Made by a program: the position numbers and the translations under genes. Below are positions 35,101-64,000 of a stretch of 64,000 bases of DNA, one piece after another (the stretch's first letter is position 1; the number at the start of each line of letters is the position of its first letter). Origin of the DNA: Oryzias latipes (lineage: Eukaryota; Chordata; Actinopteri; Beloniformes; Adrianichthyidae); contig NC_019862.2 of NCBI RefSeq assembly GCF_002234675.1, positions 26,734,707-26,798,706 of the forward strand, written 5' to 3'. The notes under the pieces are model-generated. The model did no database searches. It had not been told where the DNA came from and saw nothing but the letters and a program-made list of their open reading frames with translations.

Positions 35101-38100
35101 CCTGATTCAGGGTGAGGCAGAGGGGGGTTGGAGGATGGGTGGGCGGTGGCTGGTCTGGTGCTGGGAGTCGTTGGGGGGGTCCCTTTGATTCTGTTGGAAG
35201 AAGGGGAGAGTGGACTGTTTGGTGCCGAGGTGGTAACAGCTGCAGCTGGGAGGAGACGCCTGAGCTGGAAAGGTGTGAAGAGGGGGCCGAGTGGGTGGAG
35301 ACTGGGGGCTGGGCAGAATCAAATCTGTTAAAGAACAGGTTCAGTTCATTTGCCCAGGCTTGGTCACCTGTGACCTGGCGACCATTTCCAGCCTCAGCAT
35401 GTCCTGAGATGTGTTTTAGACCCCTCCACACATCACGGATGTTGTTATGTTCCAGGCGCTGCTCCAGCTTCTTCCTGTAGCAGTCCTTGCACTTCCTGAT
35501 CTTATATTACAGGTCCCTCTGTACTCTGCGTAGCTCCTCCTTGTCCCCAGAGAGAAAGGCCCTCTTCTTCTCATTTAGGAGGGTCTTCAGCTCAGGAGTG
35601 ACCCAGGGCTTGTTGTTGGAAAAACACTGCACTGATTTTGTTTGCACTGTGTTTTCCACACAAAAATTGACACAGTCCGTGATGCAGTCAGTAAGACTGT
35701 CAATGTCCTCCCCGTGTGGACTGCAGAGAACGTCCCAGTCTGTGGTGCTAAAACAGTCCCTTAGTCGCTCTGTTACTTCCTCAGTCCAGATCTTCACCGT
35801 TTTAATCTGTGGTTTCTGCTGAATGTGAGTTTCTGTTTTCTGTGTTCAAAACTCTCGTATTCAAGTGTTGCTATACACCAGTTTTTCGAGGACAATTTTG
35901 GGCTCAGCATATAAAACACCCTGTCGCTGAACGTGAGTTGAAAGTTAAACCAAGTCAACTTTTGACCAATCAGGGACTCAGATTTGGTAGTGACGTTTGG
36001 ATGGCGTTCACTTTAATTAACAGAAGTGCCAACCGTTTGATAATTATTCATGGAAGAGAAAAGAGTAATTGCGGTTTTTACCCGGCCAGAATTCCAAGAC
36101 ACCAAGTCTTTCATTTATTTGAATGGAGCTGTGAAAGAAAAAGTCTGGAGCAAGAATCACCAGATTTTCACAGCTTCCACATTCCACACCAAACCTCTTC
36201 TAACTGTAGGTGGCGGACATGCGCTAGTGAACAGTAGAAAAATAAGTCCCTCTCTCCTTGTCCAGTGTGAACACCTATACCCCCGTTCAAGAACCCGTGT
36301 TTGGTGCGGTCTTCAATGGATTTCTACTCCAATGATCCAACCAGATCCATCTGTCTGAGGGAAGATGTTAATGGAATCGATCTGTACCTTTAGAAAATTG
36401 TTGCAAAATGAAACAAGTTGATCTGGGAAAATACAATTTGGATCGAGACTCAGTTGCTTCATTTTACTGTAATGTAAAAACGGCCAAGTGCATCACAGCA
36501 GACACCACGTGATGCAGCAAAAACTGATCACTCCATCATTCCAATGTGTGGAAACACTTTGAATTTAGCAAAGATATGTGATATAAGGTGTGATAGAATG
36601 CTCTTATAATGTTCCCTTTGTATTATTTTGATGTGAAAAAAGCAACAGTGGGCAGAACTTTAGGAAACTAAAATGTGAATGGATTTGACATTCATTCTTG
36701 TTTACTTGTTAATTGTTGACACATTTATATCGTACTTGATAATCTTGAGTCAAGGTGGTTAAATCTTTGGCTAAGGACGTTCGGATTGATTATAGGTCAG
36801 TGAATTGAATCGTCCAAAATGAACCGATATTGATGATTATGAATAGTATCAACAACCACAAATGATATGAATTGAGCCATTGTTAAAATGAATTGTTCCA
36901 TCTCTAATTTTTTGTCATTTGATTTAGATTCCTCTCTATGCTAGAAGGAATCCTACATGACTGGACTCAAAATTTGTGTAATCTTTCATGATCAGCAGAA
37001 AAACTTTAAAAGTTCAATAGGAAACCTGAAAAATCACAGCTAAATTAGGGATCTAAGGAACTTCTGCATCTCATGAATAAATATTAAAGAAGTGAGAGAC
37101 AGCTCAAAAGTCCTGCAAAGAATGAAAGTAAACCTGATAAGGCAAAGTCTCCAAAATAATGTCTGCAATGACCTCGTGTCCAGAGATAGAGACTGTTAAT
37201 TATTCATGAGCAGAGTATCCAGTATCAGCTGTATGTTTTCAAGGACAAAGAGCTGACAAGAGCAAACCTCCCTGCAGACAGGTCGTTGTGTTGTAGATAT
37301 GAGGTGTAGAAAAAAGCAGTCTACTGTTTTTTTCTCATAGTAGACTCATAGTGAGTCTACTGGTTGAAGTGACTCACTAGAAGGAAGTGACCAAACAGGT
37401 TTGTTGCAAAAACCTCCCGCAGGCCATCAGGAGTGACTCCATCCCTCTGAGTGATAATCCCACCACCCGTGGCAAACATCGTTGTGACTCCACTGCGACA
37501 AAAAGCATTAGAGGAATCTTAGCCATCACTGAAGATATGTTTGTCCACAAGATTTTACGACCAAGTGTATTTAAAATTATAGTATGGAATATGAAATATT
37601 GTTCAGTTTGCAAAGATCTGTTTTGTACCTAGAGAAGAGACCTCTGAAAAAGGCTTTCACATCAAACTGTGGGTTCGGCATGATGCCTGCATTCAGGTAG
37701 AGGTAGTCCAGTCGTTCATACCTGCAAAGGACAACAGCTGTAAAACCAGTTCCGGGAAAAAAAATCGGTTAGTTGAAAACTAAATTTTTAAGAATTGCTT
37801 ACTTGAGTTTGACTTCCTGTGCAGCGTTGATAACAGAGGAGATGCTGCTGGTGTCCAATTGCAACAGGTCCACTTGAGCTGAAGGATGAGAGGCAAGGAG
37901 GGACTGTCGAGCAGCCCGGGCGCGTTGCATGTTCCTACAGGCCAGACACAGCTGCAGACCCTCTGCAGCCTCTGAGAGGAGACGCTCACACAGAGCCAGG
38001 CCGATGCCACTGCAGAGAAACCCCTGCTTTACTACCAATCACTGTCCCCTTTAAACTGTGAGTAGCTTGTAAACAAAAATGTATTGTGCAATATGCAAAA

Positions 38101-38189
38101 ACTTTACATTGGCTTCACAATTTTAAACTTAAACATTCCCATTTTAGTTTTTACCTGTTGGCTCCTGTCACCAAAACCACAGTTTTCAT
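32116..38189 (-). CDS. hsd17b7: 17-beta-hydroxysteroid dehydrogenase 7 / 3-keto-steroid reductase
   Basis: ER-associated short-chain dehydrogenase that reduces zymosterone in cholesterol synthesis and can reduce estrone. Exons in transcript order: 38189-38155, 38009-37803, 37721-37629, 37492-37378, 33050-32856, 32776-32663, 32577-32521, 32443-32350, 32256-32116. Family marks: VVLVTGAN(S)GIG dinucleotide loop, [16 protein letters not shown] (NAG motif), LIWTSS, and the catalytic YSSSK. A hydrophobic run [12 protein letters not shown] probably contacts the membrane. The C-terminal exon reads [10 protein letters not shown] and KLLELE, like human MDLDEDTAE and KLLELE. Exons 1-8 join in phase, but exon 8 ends after one base of a codon while exon 9 is homologous when read from its first base, so the sum (1051 nt) is not a multiple of three. 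The 4.3-kb intron 33051-37377 holds a Rex1 LINE. The gene lies downstream of ddr2 on the same strand, as in human. Confidence 0.92.
33270..35835 (-). mobile_element. Rex1-like LINE, 5'-truncated
   Basis: On the minus strand, an ORF from 35797 to 33725 encodes a CR1/Rex1-type reverse transcriptase, interrupted by a single TAA at 35509-35507. Motifs: [44 protein letters not shown] (active site), TFKYLGVHL. The 3' tail reads AATTTCCCCATTGTGGGATT then AATAAAGT and ends in a GATA/ATCT microsatellite (33270-33292), as is typical of fish Rex1-like elements. The endonuclease part is missing. One stop and a long intact frame suggest a fairly recent insertion in the hsd17b7 intron 33051-37377. Confidence 0.85.
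36330..36905. repeat. Second copy of the 3085-4092 repeat
   Basis: Shares CAGATCCATCTGTCTGAGG, AAGTGCATCACAGC and TCCATCATTCCAATGTGTGG with 3130-3360. Decayed and non-coding, in the same hsd17b7 intron as the Rex1 element. Confidence 0.5.
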
Positions 38190-38345
38190 CTTGCTTTAGT
38201 TAGTCACAGTTCTAAGCAACAAGTCTGTGTCTGGCTCAGATGACGTAAAACACTTCAGTTTAAACTATTCTTAACTCCGCCCCCCGCGATTTGATTGGAT
38301 CCTTTGGTTCTTCTCCATCCAATGAGATCCTGATTTCACTCTGCT
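38190..38345 (-). promoter_or_regulatory. hsd17b7 promoter with CCAAT and GC boxes
   Basis: Upstream of the hsd17b7 ATG lie a GC box (CCGCCCCCCGC near 38278-38288), an inverted CCAAT (ATTGG 38294-38298) and a CCAAT on the plus strand (38319-38323). NF-Y and Sp1 sites of this type are common in sterol-pathway promoters. I could not identify a clear sterol response element. Confidence 0.45.
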
Positions 38346-39900
38346 CAACTCTTAAGGACCGCCCACAAATACTATCAAATGTTGAGGCAAGGAAAGATAG
38401 CAGAGCGCCAGTTTTCAGTTTGAGTTTTATTTATTTTTTTTCTAATCAAGGCTTAACAAGGTTTACAGAAAATATTCATAAAAATATTTATTGTGAATAA
38501 CACTATTTAATAACAAAAGAGAAGTGGCACAACAAAACTAACAACACTAAAATAAAAAGCAGAAAATATTGAAAAAAATTCTTAAATAATTTTTTAGCTT
38601 TTGTTTATTGTAGACAGCTTTTTATAGGGCATCCATAATATTCTTTGATTTATGAGATGGTCTAGGTTTAAAAACACAACAAAAATACAGATATTTTTTG
38701 TTCTGAGTAATTTCCAAAATGAGAACAACTATAATTAAAAATACATGCGAATGCTGAAAATTGAAAACTGTGGATGTGTTACATTAAAACCAACCGTCCA
38801 ACATTTCATTTTAAATAAGAACCAGAATCATTAAAATGAAACATATTTGGTTCACTCTTCTCAGAGGAATGCATTGTGTGAAAAAAAATATTTCATGTTC
38901 ATTTAAGAACTAATAAAATCACAAAATCCATAACACAAGGAAAACTTTTCAGTCATTCTGACCTAAAGATTTGAATCAACACAACACACAGCCTTTTCTA
39001 ATGTTTTCCTTAGTAGTATAAATATAAATTTCACTGCTGTTATTTTCAGAAACATCACTGACGTCTTGGTAAAATCAAGGCTGTCTCAGGAAGACCCTGA
39101 CAGAAAAAGAAATATCACAAACTGGATAACAAGTAATCAAGAGCTTACAGTGACAAACATGAACACAGCAAGTGGCTAAGCTAAACACAATGCTTTCTAA
39201 AGACTTTGGCGTCAAAGATTAGTTGTATCATCTTTTTCTTTTTGGAGAACTTTAGACAATCTTCCCTGCACAACAGGGAAAATGTTCCTTAACACTACAA
39301 AAGACTATTCATAAAAGTTTGAAGTAGAAAAAAAATCTTATTTTAAATAAATTGAACCTGGATGTATTACATTACTGAATAAAAAGATGAACGTGATTGT
39401 ACATATATGTCAACAAAACATAAACAAGGCACACATTAACATATAAATATCAAACAAAATAAAAATGAATAGTCACACTTTAATAAGTTCCCTGTGCAAT
39501 ACGGATGTGAGCAGACAGAGAAAACTTATTATTCTATGAGTAACTTGCTACTCTAATGATGTGAAATTAGCTTGAAAATGAGATGATATTAGAAAATTAA
39601 TTGTTTTTCAAAAAATGTATCATTTGATGTCTGTTTTTCCTACATTCAAACAGTCCTTCAAAATAAAAGATCTTCAATCATCACTCACGAGTATGCATTT
39701 GTCCCTAACACCCAACAAAGTTTTCAAAAGTGCCAAATGTTTTTGTTTTGCTACATTAATATTTGTTTTCCTGTTCACACAGTTGAAATTTCCAGTTCTA
39801 CAACAGAGAAGGCATTTACTTGCAATAATCTCTTTTGTTCCTTGGAAAAAATGTGTGCCAAAGGCAATCAAGCCAAAACACATCACATGTAGTTAAACTT
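38345..39900. other. Interval between hsd17b7 and ddr2
   Basis: Very AT-rich. No ORF with protein similarity was found. The part nearest 40064 is presumably the long 3' UTR of ddr2; its end was not located. Confidence 0.4.
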
Positions 39901-40064
39901 CCTAGTGTGTTACACTGGAACCCACAGGTGCTCACCTTCCCGACCCCTTCTCTCAGCTCAGACAAGACAGCTTAAATCTGGGTTGTGCCTGTGACTCCTA
40001 TCAGACACTGCTTCTTCCAGGGATGTGCAGCCTGGGAATGGACTGTCTCCATCACAGCTCTAGC

Positions 40065-60251
<20,187 letters not shown>

Positions 60252-60299
60252 TCTTCAGTTTTTCTCTAAAAACATGATAAGAAACAGATGTCCAGCCTA

Positions 60300-61430
60300 A
60301 AAGAAAAGATGGAAACATTGTGTTAAAGCAATCTTTCAAACGTTTTTTTTTTTTTTTACCTCATAGGAAAAAAACAAACGTAATGGTAAAAGTAGCCCCA
60401 AAGCTGCATGGCGACCACTCTATTTGTATTTACCGTACTCAGGGAACCAAACAGTGGGTTTATGACAACATTTAACTGGAAGCCTGTTTTTATTTCAAGC
60501 CGTAAAAAAGCCCAATTTTTGGAACCTATCGGGGGATTTTCCATTTACTAGATTCTTTATCACTCTTTGAAAAAAAGCCCATAAAGCCACAGCGGTACTG
60601 ATATTTCAGCATTTAACACTGTCTGTTCAGATCCAGAATAATTTATATTTTTTCTAATAGATTTCACAAAAAGAGCACTAATTGTTGCAGCAAATGGTAG
60701 GAATGCTGCGGAAGGAGACACTCGGGCGCTGAATCAGAGACATGACTTCAGCTGGACAGATGCTGTGCCAACAAGCCACCTCCAACTGACCACTCCATCC
60801 AGCAAAAATCCAGCTGAAACCAGTTTCTGTCCACATTTTGGATGAGAAGCTGTTTTCCAAAATAAGATGTGAACTTGTTGGTGTCTCTTTGAAAGTACTT
60901 TGATATTAGCATTAAGTTGTTAACGGTATGAGGGAAAACAAACAAAAGGTATTGTTTCTGCATATAAGGATCAAATGTAATCATTTAAAACTTGTTTTAA
61001 ACGTGTTTTACACCAACATGATTTGAGTGTCTCAGTGAACATGAAAAAGGTGTTCACATTTTGCTGTGGGCATGGAATATTTGGAGTAGACGTGCATTTG
61101 GAGGGAGGCAAAAAAACTTCCAGATGTCAAAGTGTATATTAAAAAGGGATGTGTAGCTAATATCCAGATAGGAGAGAGAGCGCAGACTCTGTATTCAGGA
61201 CTTTCTTTATTGTGACTTCGTGCTTGATCTTGTTTTTTCTGCCACTTCCTGCGGTCTTGTGTTACAGCCATTGACTCCCACTGAGACGCTTTCACCGAGC
61301 TCACTTCCTGTTGGGTTTTCATTACTGATGAAACACAAACACCTGATGGCTTGTGTGTTTTTGGAGTCAAAGATATGTTTACTGTTTACCGTGCAGTGAA
61401 GTATGAGGGGCCGTATAAGACATTATTTAT
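60300..61430 (-). other. ddr2 5' flank, no further gene seen
   Basis: AT-rich, with a T run at 60344-60357 followed by TTACCTCATAGG. Presumably ddr2 5' UTR exons and promoter lie here or further out; none could be placed with confidence. Confidence 0.35.
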
Positions 61431-61439
61431 TCTGAACCA

Positions 61440-61815
61440 TTCACATTCATACATTCTTGCTCTCACAGTCATATATACTCTCTTTCGCATACATATATTC
61501 TCTTACGCATCCATATATTCTCTCTCTCACATTCATACATTCTTGCTCTCACAGTCATATATACTCTCTTTCGCATACATATATTCTCTTACGCATCCAT
61601 ATATTCTCTCTCACATTCATACATTCTTGCTCTCACAGTCATATATACTCTCTTTCGCATACATATATTCTCACTTGCACATCCATATATTCTCTCTCTC
61701 GCATGCATATATATTCTCTTATGCATTCATATATTCTCACTTGCACATCCATATATTCTCTCTCTCGCATGCATATATATTACTTTACACATACATACAT
61801 TCTCACTCTCATTGT
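61440..61815. repeat. Minisatellite, period about 85 bp, with 'catatatatt' subunits
   Basis: Three copies of a unit starting CACATTCATACATTCTTGC at 61442, 61528 and 61612 (spacing 86 and 84), then shorter variant units (CACTTGCACATCCATATATT and GCATGCATATATATT). Each unit is itself made of ~15-20 bp CAT-ATAT-TCTC repeats. Open frames through it are repeat artefacts. Confidence 0.9.
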
Positions 61816-61842
61816 CACTCTTAAAAAAGAATGTATGTATGT
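61790..61842. repeat. Perfect inverted repeat at the minisatellite edge
   Basis: ACATACATACATTC (61790-61803) is repeated exactly inverted as GAATGTATGTATGT (61829-61842), with a 25-base spacer. It marks the point where the minisatellite pattern switches to its complement. Confidence 0.8.
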
Positions 61843-61904
61843 GAAAGACAAGTATATATGAACGTGTGAGGAAGAGTTTATATGTGTGTGTGAGAGAGGA
61901 GTAT

Positions 61905-61985
61905 GCATGAAACGGAAGTTACTTTGCATGAAAAGGAAGGCACTTTGAATGAAAAGGAAGGCACTTTGAATGAAACGGAAGGCAG
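61905..61985 (+). repeat. Short tandem array of ~20-bp units
   Basis: Four tandem units of the form GAAxCGGAAGxxACTTTG / GAATGAAAAGGAAGGCACTTT follow one another. Non-coding, directly after the minisatellite. Confidence 0.8.
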
Positions 61986-62376
61986 ATGATTTCTCGTGCT
62001 CTGATTGGACGAGAGGCCGCCACCTCCCATTTTGAACAGACGCTAACACGAACCAATAAGAAGGCCATCGGAACCTTAAGAAATATTTTATCTTCACCTC
62101 AAGTGGTCACAAATCTGTCTGCATCTCTAGAGACACAAAGGAATGTCTCAAATACCAATAATGGTAATAGAAGTGCCACCGAAACAGAAAATCCGTATCC
62201 ACCTTATTCCTAGCCCCCATGAGCCTTTGCGTGAATTATGGGCGACACTTCCTGTAGACGCTGGAACACGCATTTACATTAAAACAAATTCCTCTTGTTT
62301 TCGATCCATAACTACATATAAATGTGGGAAAACCAGCTGTCATTTCTTAAAAAAGGCAACGGTGAGGTGGAGATGA
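61986..62376 (+). other. Unassigned sequence with two overlapping short ORFs
   Basis: Frames of 75 and 77 aa overlap here (one reads VIEVPPKQKIRIHLIPSP). No family is recognised, no splice structure is obvious, and the segment sits between tandem repeats and a LINE fragment. Probably not a gene. Confidence 0.25.
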
Positions 62377-62429
62377 AATATTTGTTAAGGTTCCGATGGC
62401 TGCAGGACCCCCGTGGCTACTTCTTGCCG

Positions 62430-63285
62430 GTTCGTTTTTTAAAAAAAATAAACTTTATTAACAATATCTTGCACATACAAAATACCAAACACAAAACTCC
62501 ACTGTGTGCAAAATACAATCTTCACGTTCGCCATGAGAATGAACAAAAAAACATAATGATAACCATGTAAAACAGGTTATGCAAAAAGAAAACAAAAATA
62601 ATAAGGCAAAGGAATCTGTTAAAGTTTCAGGAGAGACCATGTTTCAACTGTTCTGACAGCTTTTTTGTTAGTGGAAGATTTAATACTGTTCACATACAAA
62701 ACCATTTCTTTCTGAAAAACATAAAACACGGTTTTTTTGTTGGCATATTTACACTTGTGTATAAAGTATTTAGCCATAATTATAAGTAAATTAACTACAT
62801 ATATTTTTTCTGCATTAAGTCTTTCTTGTGTAAAATATCCAAAAATAATATGCTCGTAAAATAATCTATAATCTTCACATAGATGAGTTCTTATAAAATG
62901 TATCACATCTTTCCAAAATAGTTGAGTGAAAGAGCAAAACCAAAAAAGATGAGGCACAGTTTCTGGTGAGGAATGACAGAATGAACAGTTTATGTCCAGA
63001 TCTTTTTTAAACTTAGTAAAGAAATGTTTCACTGGATAAAATTTGTGAAGAATTTTGAAAGAAATTTCTCTGATTTTATTGGTGATGAAATACTTTTGTG
63101 GCAGGGTCCAAACCTTTTCCCACTGAATTCTACATCCAAAGCTGTTCCAGTATGAGATAACATACGGTTTTGTGGCAATCTCATTTTGAAACAGAGAACG
63201 GATACTTTGATTATTCCTGCTAGCTGAAAAACATACCTTTCCACACCACAAGTCTGTTAATTTGGGATTTCTTGCTTGTTCATGT
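62430..63285 (-). mobile_element. L1/Tx1-type LINE 3' fragment
   Basis: The minus-strand ORF 63251-62619 (210 aa) is the C-terminal part of an L1/Tx1-type ORF2: WEKVWTLPQKYFITNKIREI, ILHKFYPVKHFF, then a CCHC-like zinc region CSFCHSSPETVPHLFWFCS. An A-rich tail with AATAAA-like sequence lies near 62440-62455. The reverse-transcriptase core is missing (5'-truncated). Confidence 0.75.
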
Positions 63286-64000
63286 TAGCGTCTGCACTGT
63301 AATCCCTAGCGAGTTGACTGAACTTAAAAATTATTTTGTAACAGATTACGCAACAGTTTAGTTATATTATTAAAACTTTTAAGTTAACATTTATTAAAAT
63401 TCATATTGTCAGTTGGCTTACATTTGTATTATTTCATATAAAAAATATTAAGATTCCTCAACTTATAAAAGAGAGATTATTTACTTAAAGTTTTTAATAT
63501 TTTCCAACTAAAAAACGCTTTAACTAACTATATTTTTATATTACTCAACTCATAAAATATGTAAAATTCACTCAAATGCTTTATAAATTCTTTAACTCAT
63601 TAAATGTGTAGCATTGAAAATATTTAAAATTCTTCAGCTTAAAATGTATTCTAAACAGAGATATTGATACTGCCCCACTACATTTTAAAGGCTAACATTG
63701 ATAAAAACCAACAAACGTGAAGGCCACACAATAGTGATTGCTTAATACACTTTTTTTAATTGCTCTTTAAAAAAAAGCACAAATATTAAGAGGATGAAGA
63801 AACAATAAGTGCAATAAAACTGCATTATAAGAGTGCCACACAACATATTGACAAAAAGAGTTGGTTTTGTATTTTACGGCAGAAAAAGCAAATGATCACA
63901 ACAAAACACATTAGTTACATAACACTTAAACCAACAAATAGTCCATTCTGGAAGACTCACTCAACGAAACATTCTTCAGCGTCAATAAATGTCCTTTCAG
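63286..64000. other. AT-rich end of window, nothing recognised
   Basis: Very AT-rich with runs of TTTAA/AATAT. No ORF with similarity, no repeat family recognised. Confidence 0.4.

Noticed and set aside
33816-35480. Plus-strand ORFs of 67-122 aa in the 33.8-35.5 kb region
   Set aside because: Antisense of the Rex1-like reverse transcriptase.
61440-61815. CRISPR-like array (regular repeats)
   Set aside because: Units are head-to-tail with no distinct spacers, in a vertebrate genome; a minisatellite explains it.
61351-61861. 157-aa and 134-aa ORFs rich in Tyr, Ser, His
   Set aside because: Translation of the minisatellite; both frames give repeat peptides and no start context or splice sites fit.

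Overview
The window is vertebrate nuclear DNA, almost certainly from a teleost fish. It holds five intron-rich protein genes with GT/AG splice sites plus a dense load of fish-type transposons (Rex1-like and L2-like LINEs, hAT, Tigger, a Penelope remnant, piggyBac-like MITEs). No CRISPR array, operon or other prokaryotic feature was seen. A percomorph is likely; the species is not resolved. All gene models below were assembled by hand from splice sites, codon phase and protein similarity.

Layout. 1.6-7.8 kb (+): 3' half of an interleukin-23 receptor gene (il23r), with FN3 end, transmembrane, Box1 and tail exons; its 5' exons lie outside or were not found. 10.3-23.3 kb (+): complete il12rb2-like gene, 15 coding exons, 780 codons before the stop. 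25.9-30.0 kb (-): complete serbp1, 9 coding exons, 391 aa. 31.5-31.9 kb (+): an unrecognised one-exon ORF for a small single-pass membrane protein. 32.1-38.2 kb (-): hsd17b7, 9 exons, with a reading-phase conflict at the last junction. 40.1-60.3 kb (-): complete ddr2, 16 coding exons, 859 aa, with a first coding intron of about 10 kb. 60.3-64.0 kb: ddr2 5' flank, with a minisatellite, a short tandem repeat and an L1/Tx1-type LINE fragment.

Biology. il23r and il12rb2 encode signalling chains for IL-23 and IL-12, lie head-to-tail, and are followed by convergent serbp1; this is the human 1p31 arrangement. ddr2 followed by hsd17b7 is the human 1q23 arrangement. The window therefore joins two blocks that are far apart in human, with the junction near 30-32 kb.

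The most unusual structure is the repeat content. There are several nested insertions: a solo-LTR-like segment in a hAT element in a MITE, ending 38 bp before an il23r exon; a Tigger element in a dispersed repeat; a MITE in another copy of that repeat; and a hAT inside a second hAT inside that repeat, filling nearly a whole ddr2 kinase intron. This dispersed repeat, called family A here, has at least seven copies and carries a short conserved reading frame. I found no clearly new biological system. The best candidates for follow-up are family A, the hsd17b7 phase conflict and the small membrane-protein ORF.
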